The notes under the pieces are model-generated. The model ran no database searches. It saw nothing but the letters and a program-made list of their open reading frames with translations, and was not told the origin of the DNA. A stretch of DNA of 57,209 nt, taken from positions 1-57,209 of the forward strand of contig NZ_BJXX01000084.1 of the NCBI RefSeq assembly GCF_007991215.1, given 5' to 3'. The stretch's first letter is position 1, and each line of letters opens with the position of its first letter. A program made the translations under genes and the position numbers. The DNA is from Aneurinibacillus danicus (GTDB lineage: Bacteria > Bacillota > Bacilli > Aneurinibacillales > Aneurinibacillaceae). Below, piece after piece: positions 19,511-28,297 of this stretch.

Positions 19511-21985
19511 CTAGCTGACGTACCGAGGTCGATCGATTTTCGGAGCGTTCGGCACCGGGATCGTCGCCCACGGAAGCATATAATGCTCGATACGGGCGAC
19601 CATTACCGTCATATCGTCATGGATTTCGCCGTAATGCTGGCGAATCACAAGTTCAAGCAGGCAATCCGCCACCTCCTGCGGATCGTTCGTTTTCAATTCG
19701 GAAATTTTCCGTTTCATCCAGAGATTTTTATTCTCTACGCGCGGCGCTTCGTAGATACCGTCCGTCACCATAATTAACAAATCGCCCGGCTTGAGTTGAT
19801 AGCTCACCACATCAACCTCAATATCATCGATAATGCCGATCGGCAGATTATTTGCCGAAATCGGGATAACCTCCTTTCCTCGCTTAATAAAACTTGGTGT
19901 CGATCCCGTCTTGATAAATTTCGCCTGCCCTGTATGCTGATCAATTAGCGCCAGATCTACTGTTGCAAACACTTCATCCGGTGAACGGAGAGAAAGCACC
20001 GTATTCACCGATTTAATACTCAACGTCTCTTCCATACCCGATTCGAGAAGTTGCTGCAGCAACTCCAACGTCGAAGAACTCTCCAGGTATGCCCTCTCTC
20101 CGTTGCCCATTCCGTCACTCATCGCGAGCGCCATTTTTCCGCTGCCGAATTCCATAATTTTAAAACAATCGCCCGATAATAATTGCCCCCCTTTGGCGGC
20201 TCCGGCTACTCCCGTTTCAATTTCAAACGCCTGTGCGGAACCCAGGCACATGCGGCATGTACCTTCTTCAAGCGCCTGGCAATTTTTATTCTTCACCATA
20301 ATCTTCTCGCCTAGAATGTCTGTCAGCAGCGGAGCAATAATCTTTGAACACTCATCCCGTCCCTGGCAAGATAGCTGCGTAATCTCAATATCCACCTTCC
20401 CTTCTTCCAAATTCAAAATATCTACATTTTGCACAGATAATCCCACACCTTCTAAAGCCCCGAGAATCTGCTCTTCCTGCACATGGAGATGAATACCCTC
20501 TTTTTGTATTTCACTGGCAAAGTTTTTCATCACGCGCGAGACACCCGCTAACTGATCGGCCACAAGCCGTCGGCTTTCAGCAATCTGCTGCTTTAGATTC
20601 AGTTGGGTCTGCCAGCGCACATACTCCTGTTCCATGTATGCCAGCATGCGATCTTGCTTGACGCATTTACGAACCCAGTCTTTCGGCATTTCGTTTACAT
20701 TGATGTCTCCGTCCCTCTGCATAATGTGCATCATGTCAGTGAGCGCTTCATAGGTATTATCAAAGTCACGGTTCCAGCACTGATCTTTCTTCCAGCAGCG
20801 CTGACACGTGTTTTTCGTCACCTCGCTCAAAAAATAATCTTTCTGCCGCTCTTCATCCGGCGCTTCCGTTAAATGTTGATAGGCGAATGTCTCAGATAAC
20901 TTTGTGAAAAGCTGGGCGAATTGATTCATCTTTCCTGCCGTTATATCACGCACCTTTCGCAAATACTGCTGCTGAGAAGAAGCATTCTCTTCCGTGCCCG
21001 GAATGAACTTTGCAATTTCCTCCTGTACGAATTTCGGAGTCAACAAGAAGAGCAGAACAGCTGCGAACGTTTCCAGCGAAGATTGCAGAATCTCCCGCTG
21101 CTCGCCCACATAGATGGTCAGAATGGATGAACCGATGAGAAGCCCAAGAGCGACTGTCCATTTCTTCCCTTCACGCAGCAGCCCGGCCAGTAAACCGGAA
21201 AACGCCAGCAAACTAATCTGATGAATTGCATCTATGTTAGCCAGACTCAGTACAAGTCCGGTTACAACGCCCACTGCAGCCCCAACCGTCCCTCCGCCCA
21301 CGGCGGCAAATAACAGGACCAGATAACGCGAAAGGACATTATCCACCGATATATCCTGCATAATCCAGCCAACCGTTCCCGTCATAATCGACGCCAGAAG
21401 AATAATTAAGCAAATGATTTCTTCCGTCCTCAAATGTTGGTGGCTTCGCTTCGAAGTCAAGATCGGAACCGCCTGCACGAAAATCAACGTAAGAATTAGG
21501 CTAAGCAGCGCCGCTACGCCGTTCATGAATACAGCATGCCAGCTCAGCTTGTTCATAATATAATCGACCGCCGTGCTGCTGAGGAGGACCGCGAGAGAAG
21601 AGAGCAGCGGGGTATAATTCAACTCTATCCTCCTGCGCTTCTCCATCCCGCTTAGCAAGACCAGCACGATCGCCATCCCGATAAAATTTGCAGAAGCGAT
21701 CTCTATCGACTGCATCGCGCTTCCGGCCATAATTGAGAACATGATAAGAAGCAGCCGATTTCTCTTTAGAAAGTACATCACCGCGAAAAAAGGGATGGCA
21801 AACGGGGAGAGCTCCTGAAGAATAATCGCCCGGCCCAACAAGAACCCCATGACTAGATGCAATACACTCCATTGATGCGAGACTGCGTATAACCAATTCC
21901 TTCCTTTTTTGTTGGCTCCTTCAAGTGTGACTCCCATTCTACCCGTCATCTTTGCTGTTGCTGACATGGACTGATTACGAATCAT
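19511..21985 (-). CDS. spoIIE: Stage II sporulation protein E, PP2C phosphatase
   Basis: A polar-septum membrane phosphatase that dephosphorylates SpoIIAA to activate sigma-F in the forespore, and that binds FtsZ. The 824-residue protein has an N-terminal multi-pass membrane part (to about residue 320), a central domain and a C-terminal PP2C domain with SDGMGNG (about 625) and VTDGIYE (about 745). The ATG at 21985 follows GAGGTGG. A Spo0A-type promoter is at 22022-22056. The yabS and yabT genes that follow in B. subtilis are absent. Confidence 0.97.
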   Translation of the reverse strand: MIRNQSMSATAKMTGRMGVTLEGANKKGRNWLYAVSHQWSVLHLVMGFLLGRAIILQELSPFAIPFFAVMYFLKRNRLLLIMFSIMAGSAMQSIEIASANFIGMAIVLVLLSGMEKRRRIELNYTPLLSSLAVLLSSTAVDYIMNKLSWHAVFMNGVAALLSLILTLIFVQAVPILTSKRSHQHLRTEEIICLIILLASIMTGTVGWIMQDISVDNVLSRYLVLLFAAVGGGTVGAAVGVVTGLVLSLANIDAIHQISLLAFSGLLAGLLREGKKWTVALGLLIGSSILTIYVGEQREILQSSLETFAAVLLFLLTPKFVQEEIAKFIPGTEENASSQQQYLRKVRDITAGKMNQFAQLFTKLSETFAYQHLTEAPDEERQKDYFLSEVTKNTCQRCWKKDQCWNRDFDNTYEALTDMMHIMQRDGDINVNEMPKDWVRKCVKQDRMLAYMEQEYVRWQTQLNLKQQIAESRRLVADQLAGVSRVMKNFASEIQKEGIHLHVQEEQILGALEGVGLSVQNVDILNLEEGKVDIEITQLSCQGRDECSKIIAPLLTDILGEKIMVKNKNCQALEEGTCRMCLGSAQAFEIETGVAGAAKGGQLLSGDCFKIMEFGSGKMALAMSDGMGNGERAYLESSSTLELLQQLLESGMEETLSIKSVNTVLSLRSPDEVFATVDLALIDQHTGQAKFIKTGSTPSFIKRGKEVIPISANNLPIGIIDDIEVDVVSYQLKPGDLLIMVTDGIYEAPRVENKNLWMKRKISELKTNDPQEVADCLLELVIRQHYGEIHDDMTVMVARIEHYMLPWATIPVPNAPKIDRPRYVS

Positions 21986-22021
21986 GCCTTAACACCACCT
22001 CATCTGAATTTTGTGATTCCC

Positions 22022-22056
22022 ATTATAAGCACACAGCAAAAACAAATTTTGTCAAA
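22022..22056 (-). promoter_or_regulatory. Spo0A-dependent type promoter of spoIIE
   Basis: TATAAT at 22027..22022 and a TTGACA at 22055..22050 are 22 nt apart, too far for an ordinary sigma-A promoter but the spacing known for Spo0A-activated spoIIG/spoIIE-class promoters. The -35-like hexamer lies inside TTTGACA, a one-mismatch 0A box (reverse consensus TTCGACA). It is 37 bp upstream of the spoIIE start. Confidence 0.75.
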
Positions 22057-22156
22057 ACAAGAAGGGTATCATTAAAAATTTTCCGACAATTACTTCTTTA
22101 TTTTTTCACGGGATGTCGATATTTTTTATAAGTATCTCTAACGGAAAAAAGCAAAC

Positions 22157-22177
22157 AAAAAAAGGAGCTACCGCTCC
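22157..22177 (-). terminator. divIC terminator
   Basis: Minus-strand GGAGC-GGTA-GCTCC followed by seven T, 14 bp past the divIC stop. Confidence 0.85.
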
Positions 22178-22190
22178 CTATCCTGCGTCC

Positions 22191-22514
22191 TTACTGGTTT
22201 TTCTTTTCTTCATCCGGAGTCAAAAAGATGATTTCCCCTTCTTTTGAGAGGAAGAAATTCTTTCGTGCCAGCTCCCCGATATACTCTTTGTCATTCATCC
22301 GTTTCACCTGTAATTCGAGTTGTTTCTGTTCTTCTTGTACCTTGGTTACCTGACGCTGCAAATCCGTAAGCTCACGCTGTTTATCGGCCAATTGCTGGCT
22401 CTGCGAGTAGTACGTGTAGCCCGCCCACGACAAAAACAAAACGACAATAATCTGCAAAAGACGCATCCGGCGCTTTCGACCGTAATTTTGTGGCTTAGAT
22501 TGCGATTGCTGCAT
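22191..22514 (-). CDS. divIC: Cell division protein DivIC (FtsB-like)
   Basis: A bitopic septal protein that works with DivIB and FtsL. The 107-residue protein has a basic N-terminus, one transmembrane segment (about 18-36) and a coiled coil (about 40-72), the family's layout. The ATG at 22514 follows AAAGGTGA by 5 nt; an in-frame GTG three codons earlier overlaps that site. The S1-domain gene yabR that follows in B. subtilis is absent. Confidence 0.93.
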   Translation of the reverse strand: MQQSQSKPQNYGRKRRMRLLQIIVVLFLSWAGYTYYSQSQQLADKQRELTDLQRQVTKVQEEQKQLELQVKRMNDKEYIGELARKNFFLSKEGEIIFLTPDEEKKNQ

Positions 22515-22541
22515 ATCGTTCACCTTTCCTGATTGGTTATT

Positions 22542-23123
22542 TTACATTTTCTTACCTTTTATCCAGCCCGTCAAGGTTTGCCACTTTTTTCTGAACATCC
22601 TTTTTATTTTTTGCGTCGGTTTCTGCAGATATCTCGTCCATATCCAATTCCCCGTCTTGCTTCCGAGAAGAAGAAAAGGGCGGAATAGCCATTTTCCTAT
22701 GGTTAGCAGGACGGAAAACAGAAAGAGCACAACCGTGATCAATGCCCGGTACAGCCAAAGAAGCGGGACGACCAGCAGATAATACGCCGTTTTTATGGTG
22801 ACCCGGTACAACCACAAAGAAAACGTGATAAGCTTGTTCAAAATTCGGAGATACATACGCTGAAACAAAAGAAAATACAGAATTATGCCCATGCCAAGCC
22901 CCAGAAAGATGTAAATCCGCACTACACCTTCATTTACCCGGAGAAGCGTACCAAATACAAGAAAGGTACAGCTTATCCAGAAAAGAAAATCAGATATCCA
23001 TACAAGCCAGACGGGAAGGCGGCACCTACGCTCCATCGTCCTGTATGTGTCGTACAGCATGCCCATAGTCCATCCGCACAGCAACATCGACAGCATGGTG
23101 GCTGCTTGCCCGGTAAGCGTCAC
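22542..23123 (-). CDS. yabQ: Spore cortex biosynthesis protein YabQ
   Basis: A polytopic membrane protein needed for cortex formation in B. subtilis, expressed in the mother cell. The 193-residue protein has about five hydrophobic segments between residues 5 and 150 and a strongly basic tail. The GTG start overlaps the yabP stop as GTGA, so the two are coupled. Molecular function is unknown. Confidence 0.92.
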   Translation of the reverse strand: MTLTGQAATMLSMLLCGWTMGMLYDTYRTMERRCRLPVWLVWISDFLFWISCTFLVFGTLLRVNEGVVRIYIFLGLGMGIILYFLLFQRMYLRILNKLITFSLWLYRVTIKTAYYLLVVPLLWLYRALITVVLFLFSVLLTIGKWLFRPFLLLGSKTGNWIWTRYLQKPTQKIKRMFRKKWQTLTGWIKGKKM

Positions 23124-23410
23124 TTAAAGATCCGGCCAAAGATTCCCCTGGCTTTTTCTCCCTGGTAGGATTCGTCAATATACTCCATTGCAAAGACCAA
23201 GCCCTCGATTGATACCTGTCCCGTCTCAAGGCTTAAGTTTTTCATGTGCAGGTTTTTTCCCTTTATCGTAAGAAAACCCGCCTCCGTTTGAAGCAGGAAC
23301 TCCTCATGATCGAAACTTTCCACCTTGAGCACACCCGTTATGTCGAGCTTTTTCCGGTTTATCATCATCACATCATGGCGAATGGTCTTCTTCGGATTCG
23401 TTTCCATCAT
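23120..23410 (-). CDS. yabP: Sporulation protein YabP
   Basis: A small YabP/YqfC-family protein required for cortex assembly with YabQ. The 96-residue protein has a repeated beta-strand pattern (ITGVLKVESFD, FLTIKGKNLHM, GQVSIEGLV) and no membrane segment. The ATG at 23410 follows AAAAGGAGG by 10 nt. First gene of yabP-yabQ; divIC follows 28 bp after yabQ. Confidence 0.93.
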   Translation of the reverse strand: MMETNPKKTIRHDVMMINRKKLDITGVLKVESFDHEEFLLQTEAGFLTIKGKNLHMKNLSLETGQVSIEGLVFAMEYIDESYQGEKARGIFGRIFK

Positions 23411-23517
23411 CGCGGCCCACCCTCCTTTTTATACCATCCTATTGAAGGGAGGCGCAGAATAGAACAAAAGAAGTTGGGAAGAAGAACAGGATATCACCTA
23501 TGGATAACCTGGAAGGT

Positions 23518-23635
23518 AAAAGAAAATAGGAGGGTAAGGCGCCGGGTTTCCCTTTTTTTGCTCAGCGGGATTAAGGGACGGGCTGAAGGAAACCCTATAA
23601 AGGAATCGAGTGCGCCGTACCTCCTATTTTCTTTT
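23518..23635. repeat. Nested triple inverted repeat between rqcP and yabP
   Basis: Three concentric stems. The outer arms of 16 bp match perfectly (23518-23533 with 23620-23635), extended by five more pairs in GGCGC. A middle 8-bp stem GGGTTTCC/GGAAACCC is at 23544-23551 and 23588-23595. An inner 5-bp stem TCAGC/GCTGA closes a 15-nt loop. Total 118 nt. On the minus strand the right side ends in a T-rich arm, so it could terminate the rqcP transcript, but the size and nesting exceed an ordinary terminator. Confidence 0.8.
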
Positions 23636-23648
23636 CTCCTTCTATTTG

Positions 23649-23942
23649 TTACCAGATAGATGCATCAGGTTCTTCCGGATTATCGCGGGGAATGTATTCC
23701 TCCTTGAGCATAGTATAGAGAGTAGCCGCTTCGTCTTTTTTGGTCGTGTCGAGCAATTTCTCAACCTTAACTGTGACGAGCTTATTGCCGTAGCGGACGG
23801 TGAGCTCGTCACCTACTTTTACATTCGAGCTGGACTTTGCGGTTTGACCGTTAATGGTAACGCGCCCTTGGTCGCATACCTCTTTCGCCAGCGTACGCCG
23901 CTTCACCAACCGGGAAACTTTCAAAAATTTATCGAGTCGCAT
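23649..23942 (-). CDS. rqcP: S4-domain ribosome quality control factor RqcP (YabO)
   Basis: A small S4-domain RNA-binding protein. Its B. subtilis homologue YabO/RqcP helps RqcH add alanine tails to peptides stuck on 50S subunits. The 97-residue protein has the S4 motif RLDKFLKVSRLVKRRTLAKE at the N-terminus followed by VTINGQTAKSS. The ATG at 23942 sits 2 bp past the mazG stop with AAGGG 8 nt upstream. Confidence 0.92.
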   Translation of the reverse strand: MRLDKFLKVSRLVKRRTLAKEVCDQGRVTINGQTAKSSSNVKVGDELTVRYGNKLVTVKVEKLLDTTKKDEAATLYTMLKEEYIPRDNPEEPDASIW

Positions 23943-23944
23943 CG

Positions 23945-25423
23945 CTATATCCCTTCTTCCTCTTTCTTTTTCTGTTTGGCTTCCTGCCACCAGTTCTCCA
24001 TCTCGTCAAGCGTGGTATCTTCAAACGTCTTGCCCGCTTCCCGCAACTTTTTCTCAATGTAGGAGAAACGGTAATAGAATTTTTTATTGGTCAAAGCCAG
24101 TGCCTCTTCCGGGTCAATCTTCATAAAGCGGGCCACATTTACGATTACGAACAGTAAATCACCAAGCTCTTCCCGGCGGTGCTCCAGCGTCTGTGCTTCC
24201 TTCAACTCTTCCCACTCTTCTTTTACTTTATCGAGTACATCGGACAGCTTGTCCCAATCGAAACCGACATCCGCTGCCTTTTTCTGATACTTGTACGCGG
24301 TAAGAATAGCGGGCAAATCACGCGGCACCCCGTCAAGCCGGGAAACCGTCTCTTTTCCTTTACCCTCTTTTTCCTTCTTTTTAATAGCTTCCCAGTTCTC
24401 CAACGCTTTGTCTGCGTCTTCTGCTTCTGACGTACCGAACACATGCGGATGACGGCGGATAAGCTTCTCGTTTAACCCGGCAATAACATCCTGAACGGTA
24501 AAAAAGCCGTCTTCTTCCGCCATCTGGGAATGAAGCATAATCTGTAGCAGCAAATCCCCCATTTCTTCGCACATCGCATCCGGATCGTCATCATCGATCG
24601 TTTCGAGCACTTCATACGTTTCTTCAATTAAATTCTTTCGGATGGACTGGTGGGTCTGCTCCCGGTCCCACGGACAACCATTCGGACTCCGCAGAATCGC
24701 AACAATCTCCCGCAAACGCCAGAATTGACGGTTCAACACCCGAGCTTCTTCCGTCGGGGAAACATACACCGTAGTCAGGTTGCTATAGCTGGTAAGGCGA
24801 TCCAGTTCATAGAGGGGTACCGTTTCAATCTGTTCCTCTCCCGCTATACCCGCTGCCGTTACGACCGTGACCGGGTATTCATCCGGATATACTTCCATCA
24901 GCGTAAGCTTTACATCCGACGCAACGAATGCGTCATATACCTGACAGATTACGTTGTGCAGGCCCGGCTGAATCTGGTGCCCGCGCAAATCAGTTCCATC
25001 CAGCAAGGCAAACCCTTCTACCGGATCGATTTTCAACGAGGCAAATACCGGGTCAAGAAAACTCTGTCCGCCTTTAATCTCAACATCCACACCGCGTTGT
25101 CCGGCTTTATCCAACAGCAACTGCACCGTGCGCTCTGCCACCAGCGGATGACCGGGCACGGCATAGATAATTGCTCCTTTTTCCTCCGCCAGGTGAAGCA
25201 GGCACTCACTGATTTCCTCGTATACTTCCGGGAATTGGTCATGTGCTTCGTATATAGCATCGAAGCTTTCGTAGGTTACCCCCTCCGCCGCAAGTTCCGC
25301 GACCACCGGGTGCTTCTCCGTCCGTAAATAGAGATGATTCGCCTGTTTTACCATGCGATAAATGCCTAGGGGAAGGCCGTCCAGGCTTCCAGCCCCAAGT
25401 CCGATAACCGTAATTTTCTTCAA
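23945..25423 (-). CDS. yabN: Tetrapyrrole methylase/MazG fusion protein YabN
   Basis: Fuses an N-terminal SAM-dependent tetrapyrrole-methylase domain (about 1-225, VIGLGAGS and VPGHPLVAE) to a C-terminal MazG nucleoside triphosphate pyrophosphohydrolase (about 245-485, two EExxEL/EExxD helices). The MazG part probably cleans the nucleotide pool; the methylase substrate is unknown. I place the start at the TTG at 25423, 9 nt from GAGAGGGG; an ATG three codons upstream directly abuts that site. About 492 residues, normal for the family. Confidence 0.93.
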   Translation of the reverse strand: MKKITVIGLGAGSLDGLPLGIYRMVKQANHLYLRTEKHPVVAELAAEGVTYESFDAIYEAHDQFPEVYEEISECLLHLAEEKGAIIYAVPGHPLVAERTVQLLLDKAGQRGVDVEIKGGQSFLDPVFASLKIDPVEGFALLDGTDLRGHQIQPGLHNVICQVYDAFVASDVKLTLMEVYPDEYPVTVVTAAGIAGEEQIETVPLYELDRLTSYSNLTTVYVSPTEEARVLNRQFWRLREIVAILRSPNGCPWDREQTHQSIRKNLIEETYEVLETIDDDDPDAMCEEMGDLLLQIMLHSQMAEEDGFFTVQDVIAGLNEKLIRRHPHVFGTSEAEDADKALENWEAIKKKEKEGKGKETVSRLDGVPRDLPAILTAYKYQKKAADVGFDWDKLSDVLDKVKEEWEELKEAQTLEHRREELGDLLFVIVNVARFMKIDPEEALALTNKKFYYRFSYIEKKLREAGKTFEDTTLDEMENWWQEAKQKKKEEEGI

Positions 25424-25445
25424 TAGTCGCATCCCCTCTCAATAG

Positions 25446-27080
25446 TTATTCATGCAGAAGCCGGAGCTTCAGAAGCAGAGGAACGAGCTTCCGTCCCGCT
25501 TTCGTGCTTTCCAAATCGGTGCGCCCCACTGTTCCGGATAGGAAAAGGGCAACCGTATACATAACGACACCGGCTCCAACCGCTATTAAGCTTACACCGG
25601 TGTAATACAGACGGGGCGAAGAGAACCATTCCAAAAGTCCACGCTCGGCGACCTGCCGGGCTACGTACGCGGCCAGTCCCATCATCGTCACCGCTACAAA
25701 TGGCTTTATGAAGAAAGACCGCAATCCGAACCGTGCCCTGGTCAAATGGACTACCGCATACAAATTAAGCAAAGTAGAAACCATATAAGCACAGACCGTA
25801 GACAGGGCCGCACCGTTAATGCCAAGGACCGGAATAAGCAGTATATTTAATAGAAGCTTTACAACGACACCAACCAATAAATTACGCACCGGAAGGTTAA
25901 CTTCCCCCATACCTTGCAGAATGCCTGCCGACGTAATGCCAAGCGTAGAAAAAATGGTCGTAAATGCAAGCACAGTCAGAGCAGTCGTTCCATTTCCGTT
26001 TTCATACAACATGACATTTACCGGACCGGCAACGATCGAAAGACCGATAGAAGCGGGCAAACCGAACAAAAATGTAAGGCGCAGAGCTAATTCCGTCCGT
26101 GCGGCAATCAAACGATGTTGATTAAGCGCTCTTGCCTCGGCAATGGCCGGGACAAGCGACAAAGAAAGCGCCGTCGCAAAAAACGCCGCAAACTGCACCA
26201 GCGGTTGCCCCCGATCAAAAATCCCCTTTAACTGATATGCGGCTTCGGCCGTGCTTCCTCCTCGAATCAGCATGCTGACAACAGTAAAAGAATCGGATAT
26301 TTGCATCAGCGGAAGCACCAGCGAACCCAAACAAATCGGGATAGCGTAATAAAACAGTTTCCGAGCGATTTCCCCGACAGTCTCCTGCTTGTATGTACGT
26401 TCCACTGCTGTACTATCCCATAACTGCTGCTGCACTTTTTGGTTACGCCGCCAGAAGAACAGCATGACGATAAAGGCAAAGGAAGCTCCGGTCACTGCGC
26501 CAAATACGGCCCCTGACCCGGCAAGGTATACGTCTCCTGTCGTTTTCATAAACCAGTACGAGAGGACGATAATGGTCGCTACCCGAACAAACTGTTCGCC
26601 AATCTGAGATACAGCGGTCGGCACCATATCATGATGTCCCTGGAAGTAGCCGCGCATAGCTGCCATTATTGGCACCACCAGCAGAGCAAACGATACGCTG
26701 CGAATCGGCATAACCAACCTTTCATCTTTCATAAATCCGGCAAGGGCGGGCGCACTAAACCAGAGCAAAATAAAGAAGAAGAAGCCGGTGAGCGCCAGCA
26801 CGCCCGCGGATACACGGAAAATTTTACGTGCACCGTATACGTCGCCAATCGCCAGCTTCTCTGCCACGAATTTTGAAATCGCAATCGGGAATCCGGCTGT
26901 TGCCAGAATGAGGAGGGCACTGTACAGCGGATACACCTGGGTGTAGACATAATACCCGAGATCGCCCGTAATATTTTGATACGGGATACGGTATACAACT
27001 CCCAGCATTTTGGACAGCAGTGCGCCCGCTCCCAGTATGGCGGCCCCTTTCAGGAAAGAAGCTCCCTGATTCTTAGACAT
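25446..27080 (-). CDS. yabM: Polysaccharide/lipid flippase family protein YabM (SpoVB/MurJ-like)
   Basis: A MOP-superfamily exporter of 544 residues with about 14 transmembrane segments and the family's opening LKGAAILGAGALLSKMLGV. Relatives include SpoVB and the lipid II flippases of Bacillus. The ATG at 27080 follows GAGGGG. It lies between spoVT and yabN, as in B. subtilis. The transported lipid-linked substrate is not evident from sequence. Confidence 0.9.
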   Translation of the reverse strand: MSKNQGASFLKGAAILGAGALLSKMLGVVYRIPYQNITGDLGYYVYTQVYPLYSALLILATAGFPIAISKFVAEKLAIGDVYGARKIFRVSAGVLALTGFFFFILLWFSAPALAGFMKDERLVMPIRSVSFALLVVPIMAAMRGYFQGHHDMVPTAVSQIGEQFVRVATIIVLSYWFMKTTGDVYLAGSGAVFGAVTGASFAFIVMLFFWRRNQKVQQQLWDSTAVERTYKQETVGEIARKLFYYAIPICLGSLVLPLMQISDSFTVVSMLIRGGSTAEAAYQLKGIFDRGQPLVQFAAFFATALSLSLVPAIAEARALNQHRLIAARTELALRLTFLFGLPASIGLSIVAGPVNVMLYENGNGTTALTVLAFTTIFSTLGITSAGILQGMGEVNLPVRNLLVGVVVKLLLNILLIPVLGINGAALSTVCAYMVSTLLNLYAVVHLTRARFGLRSFFIKPFVAVTMMGLAAYVARQVAERGLLEWFSSPRLYYTGVSLIAVGAGVVMYTVALFLSGTVGRTDLESTKAGRKLVPLLLKLRLLHE

Positions 27081-27206
27081 AGATTCCCCTCTCTTTTCCC
27101 GGTAAATTCCTGCCTCATTATATCACAAAACGAGCGCAGGGCGGAAAGCCAAAAGGCTTGCCCCTTGAACTAGCTTATGCCAAGAAAAGAGTGAATTTGA
27201 CTATAA

Positions 27207-27245
27207 TAAAAAAGCTTCCTGGCAAGCATTCTTACCGGAAGCTTC
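27207..27245 (-). terminator. spoVT terminator
   Basis: Minus-strand stem GAAGCTTCCGG / CCAGGAAGCTTT with TTTTTT behind, 11 bp past the spoVT stop. It insulates yabM from spoVT. Confidence 0.9.
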
Positions 27246-27256
27246 TTCATTCCTTT

Positions 27257-27799
27257 CTATTGCTCCATTTGCTTCGCCAGAAAACCGGCGGCGGTTTCGA
27301 CAAGCTTGACTTCGAGCTCGCCCATCTTAGCCTGGTCGCTCTTCGTCAGAAGAATGACAGATCCGATCGGATCTCCTCCTGCGATAATCGGAGCAATTAC
27401 ATAAGAGGAATAATCGTCTTCGTTATCGCGGATGATTTCATACTGTCCAGCATTCGTCTGAAGCGATGTCCGGCGCTCTTCCATCGTGTTTTCTACAATT
27501 TCACCAATGGCCTTATCCATAAACTCTTTTTTAGAAGCTCCAGATACGGCAATAATGGTGTCGCGGTCGCTAATCAACGTAATGTGGTTGGTGCTTTCGT
27601 ACAGCGAATCAGCGTATTCTTTAGCGAAGTCGCCCAGCTCGCCAATCGGGGAGTACTTCTTCAGAATAACCTCCCCGTCACGGTCCACAAAAATCTCCAG
27701 CGGGTCACCTTCGCGAATGCGGAGCGTACGGCGAATTTCCTTCGGAATCACCACACGCCCTAAGTCGTCAATCCGGCGCACAATTCCAGTTGCTTTCAT
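27257..27799 (-). CDS. spoVT: Stage V sporulation transcription factor SpoVT
   Basis: A forespore regulator that tunes sigma-G-dependent genes. The 180-residue protein has an N-terminal AbrB-type swapped-hairpin DNA-binding domain (1-50, GRVVIPKEIRRTL) and a C-terminal GAF-like domain (about 56-178). The ATG at 27799 follows GAGG. A sigma-G-like promoter is at 27862-27891, and repeat copy 2 lies further upstream. Confidence 0.97.
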   Translation of the reverse strand: MKATGIVRRIDDLGRVVIPKEIRRTLRIREGDPLEIFVDRDGEVILKKYSPIGELGDFAKEYADSLYESTNHITLISDRDTIIAVSGASKKEFMDKAIGEIVENTMEERRTSLQTNAGQYEIIRDNEDDYSSYVIAPIIAGGDPIGSVILLTKSDQAKMGELEVKLVETAAGFLAKQMEQ

Positions 27800-27861
27800 A
27801 ATCTTGATGCCTCACTTTCCTGAAGTAATGAAATGACTGCAACTTATCATTAGCTTGTTTG

Positions 27862-27891
27862 TAGTATTTATCTCCTGCATGGAGAATATTC
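27862..27891 (-). promoter_or_regulatory. Candidate sigma-G promoter of spoVT
   Basis: GAATA at 27891..27887, an 18-nt spacer and AATACTA at 27868..27862. The sigma-G consensus is GHATR and CATWMTA, so one position of the -10 deviates. spoVT is sigma-G dependent in B. subtilis. It is 63 bp from the start codon. Confidence 0.55.
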
Positions 27892-27984
27892 ACCATCCCT
27901 CTTTCCACCAATGCAAACTTTTTGACGGGTAAAAATTCTTGTGTGTATAATCTTTGCATGTTTTATATGGCTATTCACAAATCA

Positions 27985-28252
27985 AATAAGAAAAACTCGC
28001 GGGCGTTGCTGCTCGTCCTTTTTCCACACAGAAGACAAGCGGCCGCTTTGTGGCCCTTCGGTCGGACCGGCAAAACATCCGGGTACCTCGAAGAGGGAGA
28101 CAATTGCCGGTCTTTCCCTCCCTTCAGGCCACACGCTCCACACGGAAAAAGCAACGGTCGGCACACGCCTCGCGAGTTTTTCCTCGATTACAATGGAGGG
28201 AAAGTATATGTCGCTTTAGCACTGTAAAGCGACATATACTTTCCTATACCAT
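27985..28252 (-). repeat. Terminator-associated structured repeat, copy 2 (full length)
   Basis: About 268 bp, the best preserved copy. The small hairpin has a perfect 20-bp stem beginning GGAAAGTATATGTCGC (28198-28217 with 28224-28243). Position 12 of the stem is G-C here and T-A in copies 1 and 3, a compensatory change. The large module has outer arms AAAAACTCGCG/CGCGAGTTTTT and inner GACCGGCAA/TTGCCGGTC. It lies directly behind the prsA terminator and about 95 bp upstream of the spoVT promoter. Confidence 0.9.
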
Positions 28253-28287
28253 AAAAAAGAGTCCCACACTTTGAAAGCGGGGAACTC
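28253..28287 (-). terminator. prsA terminator
   Basis: Minus-strand stem GAGTTCCC...GGGACTC (one bulge) followed by TTTTTT, 11 bp past the prsA stop. The repeat copy 2 starts at its T-tract. Confidence 0.85.
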
Positions 28288-28297
28288 CTTTTTATTG

